A DNA stretch of 64,000 nucleotides from Bythopirellula polymerisocia (GCF_007860015.1 NZ_SJPS01000003.1:496001-560000), one strand, 5' to 3'; shown: positions 20,953 through 28,554, counted from the stretch's first letter. Notes: generated by a model not told the origin, from the letters alone. A program made the numbers and translations.

Positions 20953-22137
20953 TCAGTCCTTGCCAGGCTTTTCCAAGACATCCTTGATATAGGCTTCTTC
21001 CACCCCAACTTTTGAGACCGCCAACAGAGGGGATGCTACTCCAGCCCCGAGGAACCCGAATAACACTCCCATGATTGCTTGGAATGCGATCAGGAGTGCC
21101 GGTGGAAGGGAAGCTTGTTTCTGTTGGATCAGGGGTGTGATGGCATAACTTTCAACGAGTTGTAACGCAATATATCCGAGCACGACAAGCAAAACAATCG
21201 TTCCTCCCTTGGGAAGAGCGAAGAGAATCGCCAGTATCAATGCTAAGGCAGGACCGATGTTGGGAATGAACGTCAATAGTGCCGTGACAACTGCCAATGT
21301 GAAAGCCATTGGCACACCTACCACCCTCAGCAAGAGGCCTGCACTTACGCCTGTAATTGCCATGGATGCAAATCGACCTAGTAACCAGTGCCAGAGGGTA
21401 TCGCCCATTTGATTCATGATATCGCGCGTGCGTTCTTGTTTCTTCTGAGAAAACAGTTGGACACAGCCATCCCGGTAAGAGCCAGGATCAATTGCCAGAA
21501 AGAGTCCAACAAAGAAGATCAGCAGACTGTTCACAAACAAACCAAGAGTTGTCTTGAAGATTCCCGCGACGGCCTGCGCACTTCTCTTGGCAGTACTTTG
21601 CAGGGCACTCTGCTCCATCATTTTTGTTTGGGAGTCCGCTTCTTTCGAGACGGAATCGGATTCTTTATCAGAGGACTGCTTCTCGTCGTCAATCAACTGT
21701 CGCAGGAAGGGTGTTGACATTAAGACGGTCCTCAGAGGTGGATATTCTTTACTCCAATCGTTGAGATGCTGGATCCCTTCATCAGCTTGTTCCACAGCTT
21801 TGTTAATCCGAGTGTTAATCTGAACCCCGAAGATCGCACTAAATCCACAGAATAGGAGGATGAGAGTGCCGGTTACAGCCGCTAGGCTCCAGGAATACTT
21901 CAGGGGAGAGAATGCAGCCAACAGTTGGCTCACTCGCGAAAGGAATACGCCAAACACAATCCCCATGAACAGAATGAGAATAATGTCTGTCGCGAGCACA
22001 AACACCGTCGCACAGGCTGCGACGACAATCACACCGAATATTGCAATGCCGATGACCGTTGCGGAATGTCTTAGCGAATGTTCATTGTCGTGTTGCAAAG
22101 CATAACCCTCTGAGTCTGAAGCACACTTTACTACCAA
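20953..22137 (-). CDS. AI-2E family (PerM-type) transporter
   Basis: A membrane protein of up to 394 residues with the family pattern. N-terminal hairpins (about residues 27-100) are followed by a soluble stretch rich in Ser, Lys and Glu (SDKESDSVSKEADSQTKMM) and then six membrane segments. These include LTFIPNIGPALALIL and the C-terminal PPALLIAFQAIMGVLFGFLGAGVASPLLA. The start is uncertain: the annotated TTG at 22137 lacks a good ribosome site, while another in-frame TTG about 15 residues downstream has GAGGG 7 nt before it. It lies between glsB-like and phosphatase genes, all on the minus strand. Confidence 0.83.
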   Translation of the reverse strand: MVVKCASDSEGYALQHDNEHSLRHSATVIGIAIFGVIVVAACATVFVLATDIILILFMGIVFGVFLSRVSQLLAAFSPLKYSWSLAAVTGTLILLFCGFSAIFGVQINTRINKAVEQADEGIQHLNDWSKEYPPLRTVLMSTPFLRQLIDDEKQSSDKESDSVSKEADSQTKMMEQSALQSTAKRSAQAVAGIFKTTLGLFVNSLLIFFVGLFLAIDPGSYRDGCVQLFSQKKQERTRDIMNQMGDTLWHWLLGRFASMAITGVSAGLLLRVVGVPMAFTLAVVTALLTFIPNIGPALALILAILFALPKGGTIVLLVVLGYIALQLVESYAITPLIQQKQASLPPALLIAFQAIMGVLFGFLGAGVASPLLAVSKVGVEEAYIKDVLEKPGKD

Positions 22138-22163
22138 TGCCTACAGGCAACCAGGGTCTATCA

Positions 22164-22424
22164 TCAAGTCTTTTTCGCAAAGTGTCGAAGCAACAACAGC
22201 ACAAAGACCCCGCCAATAACAGCGCCAATAAAGCCAGCCGGCTGAATCCCTTGGTTAGAAATCCCAAACAGTAAGTGGGAGATTGCACCACCCAAGAACG
22301 ATCCCGCGACCCCTAACCCGACCGTGCCAAAACAACCCATTGGATCTTTGCCAGGGGTCAAGAATCTCGCTAGAGCCCCAGCAATCAAACCGAACACACA
22401 CCAACTAATTATGTTACCGATCAC
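22164..22424 (-). CDS. GlsB/YeaQ/YmgE family stress membrane protein
   Basis: This 86-residue protein with three glycine-rich membrane helices matches the transglycosylase-associated GlsB/YeaQ family. Motifs: ISWCVFGLIAGALARFLTPGKDPMGC, GTVGLGVAGSFLGGAISHLLFG and FIGAVIGGVFVLLLLRH. It begins with a GTG. Members are induced by general stress in many bacteria, and the molecular role is unknown. It follows a hairpin terminator and precedes an AI-2E-family gene by 26 nt. I did not find a clear promoter in the short space upstream. Confidence 0.88.
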   Translation of the reverse strand: MIGNIISWCVFGLIAGALARFLTPGKDPMGCFGTVGLGVAGSFLGGAISHLLFGISNQGIQPAGFIGAVIGGVFVLLLLRHFAKKT

Positions 22425-22455
22425 AGGCAGGCAATACCTTCCTTATCAACGTACG

Positions 22456-22498
22456 AAAAACACCGTCGCAGGCTTGCAGTGAGCATGCCCGCGACGGC
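22456..22498 (-). terminator. Rho-independent terminator of the DUF892-BON-CsbD-PRC run
   Basis: On the minus strand the stem CCGTCGC (complement of 22497-22491) pairs with GCGACGG (complement of 22469-22463) and is followed by a run of five T residues (22460-22456). It lies 44 nt past the stop of the PRC-barrel gene. Confidence 0.65.
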
Positions 22499-22541
22499 TG
22501 GTTTCTTTACGCAAACTCTCGTTCACCGTCCTCTAGGTAGA

Positions 22542-23117
22542 TCATTGGTTGCGCTGATTGCGGTCAACTTCAACATTCACACCTCGCCGATTAACATCGA
22601 CGTCGACGTTTCCATCCCGATTTCGTTTTAGGCTATAGCGCCGATCGAGATCGTTTGCAAAATTGGAATCTGCAAAATTGGGCCAATTGTCCTGATTAAA
22701 CCCTTTCGCTCCCTCAAGTTGTTGCTTAGACACATCGAGCGTCAAGCGATGCTCCTCGGGATCGTTTGGATCCTGGCTGCATTGAAATGCTTCCCAAGGG
22801 ACAGCAAACATTTCGTCGCCTATCCCAATGAATCCACCATAGGTTACTGCAGCATAGCGAACCTTGCCCGTATTCGGGGCAAGTACAACGTCATTGATTT
22901 CACCTACATCTTCGCCTTGAGAATTGTAGATGTTCATGCCAATGACATCGCTAGCCCGAACGGTCTTGCCCGTCATATTAGAATTGCTACTGCGATTCTG
23001 ATTGGCGCGATTTGAATTTGCATTCGCGTTCGTGGTAGTTTGGGCTTGGACTATCGGCATGCTCGTGATGAGCATTGCAATCGCAGCACCGGCCGCGAAT
23101 CTAGATATATATTTCAT
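22542..23117 (-). CDS. Exported PRC-barrel domain protein
   Basis: The 191-residue protein has a signal peptide (AAGAAIAMLITSMPIVQAQ, cleavage about residue 25) and an Asn-rich linker (NANANSNRANQNRSSNSN). A PRC-barrel follows: KTVRASDVIGMNIYNSQGED, GEINDVVLAPNTGKVRYAAV, IGIGDEMFAVPW. The C-terminus is a repetitive Asn/Arg/Val tail (NVDVDVNRRGVNVEVDRNQRNQ). PRC-barrel proteins of this type are periplasmic and appear in stress islands with BON and CsbD proteins. TGGAGAT precedes the ATG. It is the last gene before the terminator at 22456-22498. Confidence 0.85.
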   Translation of the reverse strand: MKYISRFAAGAAIAMLITSMPIVQAQTTTNANANSNRANQNRSSNSNMTGKTVRASDVIGMNIYNSQGEDVGEINDVVLAPNTGKVRYAAVTYGGFIGIGDEMFAVPWEAFQCSQDPNDPEEHRLTLDVSKQQLEGAKGFNQDNWPNFADSNFANDLDRRYSLKRNRDGNVDVDVNRRGVNVEVDRNQRNQ

Positions 23118-23187
23118 GATCTTATCTCCATAAAGTGAAAATACGTTTCGAACCTACAACAACATGCTGCAAGTCGCCCCTCGTTTC

Positions 23188-23391
23188 CTAACAACTGCAG
23201 GATTTCTCAAATTCCTTCACTTGTTTCTCGGCCTCTTCTTTTGCGATTCCATATCGCTGCTGAATCTTGCCGGCCAATTCTTCGCGTTTGCCGTCGATCA
23301 CATCGAGGTCATCGTCGGTGAGCTTGCCCCATTTCTGTTGAACTTGGCCTTTGGATTCTTTCCATTTTCCTTTGATCTGGTCCCAATTCAT
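23188..23391 (-). CDS. CsbD family stress protein
   Basis: A 67-residue protein starting at the ATG at 23391 with GGAGAAGG upstream. NWDQIKGKWKESKGQVQQKW and GKLTDDDLDVIDGKREELAG are the CsbD signature; it ends with a Cys-rich CSC tail. CsbD proteins are small, soluble and strongly induced by general stress, with no known activity. It sits between the BON and PRC-barrel genes in one run. Confidence 0.9.
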   Translation of the reverse strand: MNWDQIKGKWKESKGQVQQKWGKLTDDDLDVIDGKREELAGKIQQRYGIAKEEAEKQVKEFEKSCSC

Positions 23392-23453
23392 CGTCCTTCT
23401 CCTTTCACAAGTAAATAGAATCGCCTTAAAGACGATTTTCAAATGTTGCCCCA

Positions 23454-23726
23454 TCACCTTTGAAGGGGCGGTGATTTAATGTCCGAGTTCACCTCGATGT
23501 TGTTGACAACACGACGTACTCCCGGAACTTTAATCGCAAGCGTTTGCGCGATCTGCTTGAGGTAATACGAATTCAATACTCCTGTAAAGTAGATCGTCGA
23601 CCCCTGAGCATCGCATGCGACGTTTGCAAGTTGTGGATACCCAAGCCCTGCGAAGGTTGCTTTTACGCGTTCCACTAGTTCAGTCGGATCGGTAGTCAAG
23701 TGAATATCGACCGCAGATGTCATCAT
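23454..23726 (-). CDS. BON domain protein
   Basis: 90 residues from the ATG at 23726 (AAGGG just upstream; a second ATG follows immediately). The body is one BON domain: DPTELVERVKATFAGLGYPQ, VACDAQGSTIYFTGVLNSYY, then IAQTLAIKVPGVRRVVNNIE. No signal peptide is seen, so unlike OsmY it is probably cytosolic. BON domains bind phospholipid or glycan surfaces. It lies between DUF892 and CsbD genes. Confidence 0.85.
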   Translation of the reverse strand: MMTSAVDIHLTTDPTELVERVKATFAGLGYPQLANVACDAQGSTIYFTGVLNSYYLKQIAQTLAIKVPGVRRVVNNIEVNSDIKSPPLQR

Positions 23727-23808
23727 GAATCCCTTACTAAAACTCTGCCGGTTAGAAGTCGTAAGCAAATACTCATTCGCAAACGATCGCAACTGGTCAC
23801 GAAACGGT

Positions 23809-24303
23809 CTACTTGGTCATTGCCAGAAAATTGAGACTTCGTTCGGCAAGTCGTGTCAAATGCTGATTGGCATGGCCCTCTTCGTTGAGCGTTTTTTGAA
23901 GTACATCGGCTGCCTTGTGTTCACCCAGTTTTTCCGCATAGGCGCGGGCTGTTCCGTAGCCTGCCATTTCGTAATGCTCCACTCGCTGTGCAGCACCTAC
24001 AAGAGCCGCATCACGCACCTTAGGGGGGATTTCGCCTTTCACGATCTCTTCGCCCTCTTTGATCAAGCCTTCCATAGCGGCGCACTTGTGGCCACCTGGC
24101 TCAAAATCGAGGTCGCGGAAGATCCCCTCCAAACGTCTCAGGTGCTCTTTCGTTTCCTTTAAGTGAGATCGAAACGCTTCTTTTAGATTTGAGTCCGAAG
24201 CAGCAGATTCCATTTTTGGAAGCGCCTCCACGAGTTGTGTCTCGGCGCTATGAAGATCTTTGAGCTCGTGAACGTAAAGCTTTTGTAAATTGTCGAGTTT
24301 CAT
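23809..24303 (-). CDS. DUF892 (YciE/YciF) ferritin-like protein
   Basis: A 164-residue four-helix protein of the YciE/YciF (DUF892) family. LYVHELKDLHSAETQLVEALPKM is the signature first helix; KETKEHLRRLEGIF and RVEHYEMAGYGTARAYAEKLG carry the Glu/His residues of a ferritin-like di-metal site. NEEGHANQHLTRLAE supplies the last helix. Family members are stress-induced and bind iron or manganese. It is the first gene of the DUF892-BON-CsbD-PRC run, with a -24/-12 element 59 nt upstream. Confidence 0.92.
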   Translation of the reverse strand: MKLDNLQKLYVHELKDLHSAETQLVEALPKMESAASDSNLKEAFRSHLKETKEHLRRLEGIFRDLDFEPGGHKCAAMEGLIKEGEEIVKGEIPPKVRDAALVGAAQRVEHYEMAGYGTARAYAEKLGEHKAADVLQKTLNEEGHANQHLTRLAERSLNFLAMTK

Positions 24304-24361
24304 GGCTTACCCTTTCATGATAAATGTTCAGCAAGATGAGAGTGCTGTTGAAGGAATAAGA

Positions 24362-24377
24362 TGCACATCACATGCCA
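24362..24377 (-). promoter_or_regulatory. Sigma-54-like (-24/-12) promoter of the DUF892 operon
   Basis: Minus-strand sequence TGGCATGTGATGTGCA has a full -24 half (TGGCATG) and a one-mismatch -12 half (GTGCA for TTGCA), with GG and GC 10 nt apart. It lies 59 nt from the DUF892 start. Confidence 0.55.
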
Positions 24378-24487
24378 ATCTTGAAAATCGTGATTTTCCC
24401 TGTTCGCGTTAAGGAAGAAGAAGGCGCCGTGTTTGATCGAAGATCAGTCTGGTCGATGAACGTTCATAGGCTTTGCGTTCAAATTCC

Positions 24488-24523
24488 ACAAAAAAGCGAG
24501 CCCACTTGGAGCTCGCCCTTTTT
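24488..24523 (-). terminator. Rho-independent terminator, possibly bidirectional
   Basis: A GCGAGC/GCTCGC stem (24496-24501 and 24511-24516) with a 9-nt loop is flanked by a run of A on the left and a run of T on the right. On the minus strand it follows the lipoprotein gene by 36 nt. Confidence 0.7.
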
Positions 24524-24558
24524 GAATTCGAGTGTGTAAGTAAAACAATCTTTCTGTA

Positions 24559-24759
24559 TTACTCGTTTGGTTTGGGGTCCCTGCTGACCTCGACATCGGT
24601 ATCGCCTGTCTCTGGATCTCGTTCAACCTCGATCTCGCCGCGAGGGGTTTCAATATCCAGGACTTTTTCTTTCCGTTCACATCCACTAAACGCGGTTAAT
24701 GAGACGGCAAATAAAAAGACAGCACCAAATCGCATGGTAAGGTTACGTAGACAATTCAT
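24559..24759 (-). CDS. Small lipoprotein
   Basis: The 66-residue protein has a lipoprotein signal (hydrophobic FGAVFLFAVSLTAFSGC, cysteine at about residue 27). Behind it is a 39-residue acidic tail with the internal repeat DIETPRGEIEVERDPETGD / DVEVSRDPKP. No family is recognised with certainty. It lies 68 nt after the DUF3309 gene on the same strand and is followed by a good terminator. Confidence 0.75.
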   Translation of the reverse strand: MNCLRNLTMRFGAVFLFAVSLTAFSGCERKEKVLDIETPRGEIEVERDPETGDTDVEVSRDPKPNE

Positions 24760-24827
24760 TTTTTCTCTCCTAGGTAATTCAAAGAATGTTGAGGATAGGC
24801 AAAGCCAAAGTGGCTACTTGGGTAGGT

Positions 24828-24983
24828 TCAGATTCTACCCATGAGCACAAGTACTAGCAGGATGACCACGAGCAATCCCAACCCGCTTGATGGGCCATAT
24901 CCCCAATTGCGGCTGTGGGACCAAGCAGGGACGGACCCCAGTAAGAGCAACACGAGAACGATCAACAGGATAGTTCCGAGCAT
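24828..24983 (-). CDS. DUF3309 family membrane peptide
   Basis: 51 residues from the ATG at 24983 (GGAG upstream). MLGTILLIVLVLLLLGSVPA, then WSHSRNWGYGPSSGLGLLVV, matches DUF3309: two short hydrophobic segments around a conserved WPHSRSWGYGPS-like core. Function is unknown. It probably heads a two-gene transcript with the lipoprotein gene. Confidence 0.88.
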   Translation of the reverse strand: MLGTILLIVLVLLLLGSVPAWSHSRNWGYGPSSGLGLLVVILLVLVLMGRI

Positions 24984-25099
24984 CACTTTTTCTCCAGAGT
25001 GAAAAGGAACAGACAACACATACTAGTAAGCCACTGCATTGGCGGAGAATCCCTTTGAACTCTGCTGCATTGCGACAAAGTTTCGCTTTCTTCGGACAA

Positions 25100-25115
25100 T
25101 GCAAACTTTGCGCCG
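25100..25115 (-). promoter_or_regulatory. Possible sigma-54 (-24/-12) promoter
   Basis: Minus-strand CGGCGCAAAGTTTGCA keeps GG-N10-GC and a perfect TTGCA, but the -24 half is degenerate (CGGCGCA). It lies 117 nt from the DUF3309 start. Confidence 0.4.
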
Positions 25116-25335
25116 TTTCCAAACTCCCAATCTTCTCGTGTCAGCAACTACAGCAAATGCCAATTTGTCGCCGTAAGTGAAGAGGACTCCCCTCAATCTA
25201 TGGCGGAATAGCTGCCATTACGGTCGTTTGGGGACCAATACCCTAAGCGCTGGCGAGTCAATATTTTCATTAATTCACGCCTAGAGGAGTGCCTACATCT
25301 ACTGATGAGAAGGCTCTATTCTGCAATTGTCAATC

Positions 25336-25351
25336 TGGCACGCGTAATGCA
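25336..25351 (+). promoter_or_regulatory. Sigma-54 (-24/-12) promoter
   Basis: TGGCACGCGTAATGCA has a perfect -24 half (TGGCACG) and one mismatch in the -12 half (ATGCA for TTGCA), with GG and GC 10 nt apart. It lies 73 nt upstream of the small gene at 25424. Confidence 0.65.
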
Positions 25352-25423
25352 TTAATCTCGATTCCATTAGTCTGTACTAGTCACGTTTCCAAATTCAAAT
25401 CGACCATTTGTGGAGAATAAACA

Positions 25424-25543
25424 ATGTTCAAATTCGCGAAAGAAAAGACTGGCAAGGTAAAATATGCGTTGCTTGGGTGGCTTATCGGATTGCCCCTACC
25501 TATAATACTAATCTTGTTTTTCTTCCGCGGATGCGATTTTTAG
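25424..25543 (+). CDS. Small single-span membrane peptide
   Basis: 39 residues: a basic start (MFKFAKEKTGKVKYALLG), then one hydrophobic helix (WLIGLPLPIILILFFF) and the tail RGCDF. GGAG lies 9 nt before the ATG. It sits between a -24/-12 element and the glycine-zipper stress protein gene (40 nt away), which supports a real gene. Not assigned to a family. Confidence 0.6.
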   Translation: MFKFAKEKTGKVKYALLGWLIGLPLPIILILFFFRGCDF

Positions 25544-25583
25544 GAAGACTGATAACCAATATCTTGAACAAGAGACACCGATC

Positions 25584-26108
25584 ATGGACAAGCCACAACA
25601 AGAAAAACCACGACCCGTACGTGCCGGGGTTTACAAAACGCTCGCTAAGGCTGAGACTGCCTTCCGTTCGTTGCAAGAAGCTAGTTTTACAGCAAAGGAA
25701 CTCACCGTCATCTGCAGCAACGAACAGCAACAGAAACATTTTCCCAATCAAGTTGCCAAGGAGGGGGATCCTACCTCAACCAACGCGGCCGCGACAGGAA
25801 GCGCTCTAGGTGGCCTGATTGGGGGAGTTACGGCTGTTGCGGGGTTGGCAACCATCGCAGGGATACCCGTTGTAGTGGCGGGCGCACTGGCAAGTGCTTT
25901 GACTGGCGGCGTCGTGGGCGGGTTAACAGGAATGATGATCGATCGAAGCTTCGACCAGGAGGCAGCCGACTACTTCGACCAGGCAGTTTCCGAGGGCAAG
26001 ATCCTCATCGCCGTGGAACCTGAGGATGCTAATCCTGAACGACTCAGCACCGCAGCCACCTTGCTCCGCGAAGCAGGTGCCGAACCCCTCTCGCTCCTGG
26101 AAGGCTGA
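25584..26108 (+). CDS. General-stress-17M-like protein with glycine-zipper membrane hairpin
   Basis: The 174-residue protein begins with VRAGVYKTLAKAETAFRSLQ and the KELTVICSNEQ strand, the ferredoxin-like half seen in YflT/general stress protein 17M-like proteins. A Gly/Ala-rich stretch follows (GSALGGLIGGVTAVAG, then ALTGGVVGGLTGMM), likely two helices in or on the membrane. The end is EGKILIAVEPEDANPERLST, a second ferredoxin-like strand. The arrangement suggests a soluble domain interrupted by a membrane hairpin. No catalytic residues are apparent. Confidence 0.75.
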   Translation: MDKPQQEKPRPVRAGVYKTLAKAETAFRSLQEASFTAKELTVICSNEQQQKHFPNQVAKEGDPTSTNAAATGSALGGLIGGVTAVAGLATIAGIPVVVAGALASALTGGVVGGLTGMMIDRSFDQEAADYFDQAVSEGKILIAVEPEDANPERLSTAATLLREAGAEPLSLLEG

Positions 26109-26174
26109 GAGGTGAAGAAATGGGGGAAGTTACCGGTTTTCCTCCTTCCTTCTTTCCCTATTCGCCACTTTCCT

Positions 26175-26381
26175 CTACCACGGCTTTAACTTCCAGCCGA
26201 GCACGAATCCAATTCCCAGGCACCACAGGGCAGCTACCTCGGGCTTTTCGCGTGCGTAGGTTTTGGCGTATTCAATCAGATCGACCGTGGGTTGTAAATC
26301 ACAGGTCCCTTGAGCGCCCATTTTCTGATTTGCGGTAGAGCCGCTGGTTTGAGACTTTGCACGGGTTGTTGTGGTAGGCAT
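26175..26381 (-). CDS. Small tail-anchored protein, DUF883-like C-terminus
   Basis: 68 residues with a polar N-terminus (TTTTRAKSQTSGSTANQK). Then come VDLIEYAKTYAREKPEVAAL and the helix WCLGIGFVLGWKLKPW. The pattern 'helix, KPEVAALxxxGxGFxLGWKLxPW' resembles the membrane-anchoring end of DUF883 proteins. It is the last gene of the minus-strand run from 28416 leftward. No enzyme activity is suggested. Confidence 0.65.
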   Translation of the reverse strand: MPTTTTRAKSQTSGSTANQKMGAQGTCDLQPTVDLIEYAKTYAREKPEVAALWCLGIGFVLGWKLKPW

Positions 26382-26464
26382 AGATACCTCTCAAGATTCA
26401 GTTTTAGTGAAAGTTAAATGCTTAAATCAATGCATTCGGTGTAAATTTGAAGTAACGATTTGGG

Positions 26465-26920
26465 TCAGAAAAACGTTTTACGAGATGTTGGTAGCGGCAG
26501 TTCCTCCTCAGAACTGAGAGTGGATTTTAGCCAGTCAACGTTTCGCGTCAGCTCCTCACTAGACCGATTCCAGGCGGTCAGACATTCCTTAAATTTCCAC
26601 CAGCCAAGGCTGATGGCAATAGCGCTCGCGAGAATACCGCCCCCGGACACCATTCCCAACGCCTCCATGCGAGACCAGCCGTTGTTTTCTATCAAAGCTT
26701 CTGCCACTGCGAGCATGGCCAAAGGCAAAGCAGCCACCAACAGAGCAAGACCAATCGCGGCCAAAATCAGCGTGCCCCAGAGGATGCGGCTCGCCGCTTT
26801 CGAATCCAACTTAAACAACTTGAATTGTAATTCTGCCAAGTCCAGCGCATCCCGGGCCAACGTGGAAAAACTTTTCTGCACTCGCGGTGGATAAGGTGCG
26901 GCCCCGTTGGTTTCGCTCAT
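26465..26920 (-). CDS. Holin-X-like (DUF1469) membrane protein
   Basis: 151 residues from the ATG at 26920, which overlaps the upstream stop by 4 nt. KSFSTLARDALDLAELQFKLFKLDSKAA precedes two membrane helices (about residues 45-75 and 85-115). A tail, WWKFKECLTAWNRSSEELTR, follows. This is the layout of the putative holin-X/DUF1469 family. The family name does not mean phage origin here: no phage genes are nearby and these proteins are usual in bacterial stress clusters. Confidence 0.8.
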   Translation of the reverse strand: MSETNGAAPYPPRVQKSFSTLARDALDLAELQFKLFKLDSKAASRILWGTLILAAIGLALLVAALPLAMLAVAEALIENNGWSRMEALGMVSGGGILASAIAISLGWWKFKECLTAWNRSSEELTRNVDWLKSTLSSEEELPLPTSRKTFF

Positions 26921-27123
26921 TTTCTTTTCCCCAACCAACCCAAAGTTAATCCTACTGCAACTGCAGATATCACCAGTGCAGCGGGGTGCTTTGTGACGAA
27001 CCGCTCGACCTTCTCTACCCAGGCTGGTGACGCAGTGTTTTCGACCTGATCATCTCCAGCTTGGCTGGCAGTGGCTTGCCAGAGCCTATTGTGTTGGTCA
27101 ATTTCAAGCCGGTTAGACGACAT
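26917..27123 (-). CDS. Small tail-anchored protein, DUF883-like
   Basis: 68 residues: a polar start, then AWVEKVERFVTKHPAALVIS and the helix AVAVGLTLGWLGKRK. The KHPAALVxxAxxxGxxLGWLxKR ending is typical of the DUF883/ElaB membrane anchor, but the long N-terminal DUF883 helix is missing. Its stop overlaps the start of the holin-X-like gene (ATGA), so both are cotranslated. Confidence 0.7.
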   Translation of the reverse strand: MSSNRLEIDQHNRLWQATASQAGDDQVENTASPAWVEKVERFVTKHPAALVISAVAVGLTLGWLGKRK

Positions 27124-27160
27124 GGGTCTCTCTCACAATGTGTACTAGGGTGTTATATTT

Positions 27161-27616
27161 TCATCTGGGCTGCGCGCCCGCATAGGTTGAATCGTGCTCA
27201 GAGTCATTTGCCGACCGCTTCTGAGATGCTTGTTCAAAAGCTTGGCTCAGAAAATTCGTGGCATAACTTACGGCAGCACGCGATCCCATCGCCAAGGCGA
27301 CCGCAAATAGTTTATTTGCCCATGACTCGCTCTTAGGATTGGTGATACCTTGAGGGGCCAACATAATCTTCCCCTCCTTTGCTAGCTGCCTGAGCATGTC
27401 GACATCCGACACGACCTTCTCAACCCGACGGGGTACGGCTAAGTAACCGACTGCCGTGGCAGCTCCTAGCGTAAGCCACGGATGACTACTGACCAGGTAA
27501 CGCCAGTCCGTCTTAGCACGAACACTCGAAGCCACCCGCTCGACATCGAAATCAAGCGAATTACGCAAAGTTTTCATCCGTCTCTGAATCTCTTCGGGGT
27601 CCATTTCAGGCGGCAT
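27161..27616 (-). CDS. DUF3618-like membrane-associated protein
   Basis: 151 residues. MDPEEIQRRMKTLRNSLDFDVERVASSVRAKTDWRYLVSSHPW is the DUF3618 pattern: an N-terminal helix 'IExxRxxLxxxVxxL', then 'DWRxxVxxHPW', followed by the membrane helix LTLGAATAVGYLAVPRR. A second weaker hydrophobic segment lies near residues 105-125. Function is unknown. It belongs to a minus-strand operon of small membrane-anchored proteins. Confidence 0.75.
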   Translation of the reverse strand: MPPEMDPEEIQRRMKTLRNSLDFDVERVASSVRAKTDWRYLVSSHPWLTLGAATAVGYLAVPRRVEKVVSDVDMLRQLAKEGKIMLAPQGITNPKSESWANKLFAVALAMGSRAAVSYATNFLSQAFEQASQKRSANDSEHDSTYAGAQPR

Positions 27617-27637
27617 AATTCAATCTCGTTTCAAGGT

Positions 27638-27952
27638 CTATCGATGGATTCGCTCACTCAATGCATCGGGAACCATGGCGCCGATTTTACTTAAAAAACG
27701 GTTTCCCATATTCTCGGCAGTCTCGCGGTTCCACCAGTGGGCCGATTGTCGAGAGCCTCCGATAGCTGTTCCGATCAAAATGCCGACTCCCAGACCTGAG
27801 GCCAAAGCAATCAGCATGGAACTTCCGGCATTGTCATGCACAACATGTTGCATACGATCCACACCTTTCGCGGCGTAGTACTGCCACTCGCCGGGACGAG
27901 CATCTGGCTTCTGTACCTGTTGCGAAGAACTCTCTAGTGTTTGAGTAGACAT
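27638..27952 (-). CDS. Small membrane-anchored protein of the stress operon
   Basis: 104 residues. A polar N-terminus precedes GEWQYYAAKGVDRMQHVVHD and the Gly-rich helix SSMLIALASGLGVGILIGTA. A basic/aromatic tail, HWWNRETAENMGNRFLSKIG, ends with VPDALSERIHR. It has the DUF883-like 'VxDNAGSSMLIAxxxGxGVGxLIG' anchor but no assigned family. It sits 44 nt after the CsbD-DUF883 gene and 21 nt before the DUF3618-like gene. Confidence 0.65.
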   Translation of the reverse strand: MSTQTLESSSQQVQKPDARPGEWQYYAAKGVDRMQHVVHDNAGSSMLIALASGLGVGILIGTAIGGSRQSAHWWNRETAENMGNRFLSKIGAMVPDALSERIHR

Positions 27953-27996
27953 TTTCTACGCTCCTCCTGACTTTGTAATAAGTAATTGCGGTAAGA

Positions 27997-28416
27997 TCAA
28001 CGTGACCGCAGCACAAGTCCCACAATGACACCCGCGATCAAGCCGGTCCCAAACGCGACTGCTAGCGATTCGGCAGGACGACGCTGCACCAATTGCTCGG
28101 CGCCGGCATAACCTTCGCGAACTCGGTCACGAACCTGATCGGTTACATCGCTGACCGACTCGTTAGCCTGATTGAAATATTCACGGGCCATATCCTTGGC
28201 TTGCCCGTACACGCCGGTGCATTGCTCCGTTAACTCCTCGACAGCCTTTTCAACCTTGGCCTTAGCTTGCCCCGTCTTCTGCTGAATAAGCCCTACGAGT
28301 TGTTCATAGTCGCCTTGGACTTCCTGCAATTCATCGTCGGTCAATTGTCCCCAATGCTCACGAATGAGACCTTTGAGTTGATTCCAGTTACCGATCATTT
28401 GTTCTTGAGTTGCCAC
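27997..28416 (-). CDS. CsbD-DUF883 fusion protein
   Basis: 139 residues in two parts. Residues 1-60 are CsbD-like: MIGNWNQLKGLIREHWGQLT, then DDELQEVQGDYEQLVGLIQQ and KTGQAKAKVEKAVEEL. Residues 70-139 are DUF883/ElaB-like: MAREYFNQANESVSDVTDQV, GYAGAEQLVQRRPAESLAVA and the anchor GLIAGVIVGLVLRSR. CsbD alone is soluble and ElaB anchors ribosomes at the membrane in E. coli, so the fusion would tether CsbD to the inner membrane. It is the first gene of the six-gene run ending at 26175. GGAGCGTCAAAGTGG precedes the start. Confidence 0.85.
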   Translation of the reverse strand: MATQEQMIGNWNQLKGLIREHWGQLTDDELQEVQGDYEQLVGLIQQKTGQAKAKVEKAVEELTEQCTGVYGQAKDMAREYFNQANESVSDVTDQVRDRVREGYAGAEQLVQRRPAESLAVAFGTGLIAGVIVGLVLRSR

Positions 28417-28538
28417 TTTGACGCTCCTTCTGATTGAGTTGGTGGATGGGGTAGCAAGTCTGCATTATCGCCTGGGAAAGGAAAAATGCGAATACCTGCG
28501 CTCATACTCGATTATTATTCAATTGTAGTTTATTAGAG

Positions 28539-28554
28539 TGCATATTGCGCGCCG
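28539..28554 (-). promoter_or_regulatory. Sigma-54-like (-24/-12) promoter
   Basis: Minus-strand CGGCGCGCAATATGCA keeps GG-N10-GC and differs by one base from the element at 5691-5706. The first gene of the six-gene membrane-anchor operon starts 123 nt downstream. Confidence 0.5.

Larger units (their letters stand above)
24984..25423. other. Divergent regulatory region
   Basis: About 440 nt between the DUF3309 gene (leftward) and the small membrane peptide gene (rightward). It contains two oppositely oriented -24/-12 elements (25100-25115 minus, 25336-25351 plus) and no convincing gene. Confidence 0.5.

Noticed and set aside
20953..22137. Quorum-sensing (AI-2) export
   Set aside because: The family name comes from one early report; most members are unrelated permeases and no luxS or lsr genes occur here.
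26465..26920. Prophage holin
   Set aside because: No phage structural, lysis or integrase gene is near, and this family is common in bacterial stress operons.
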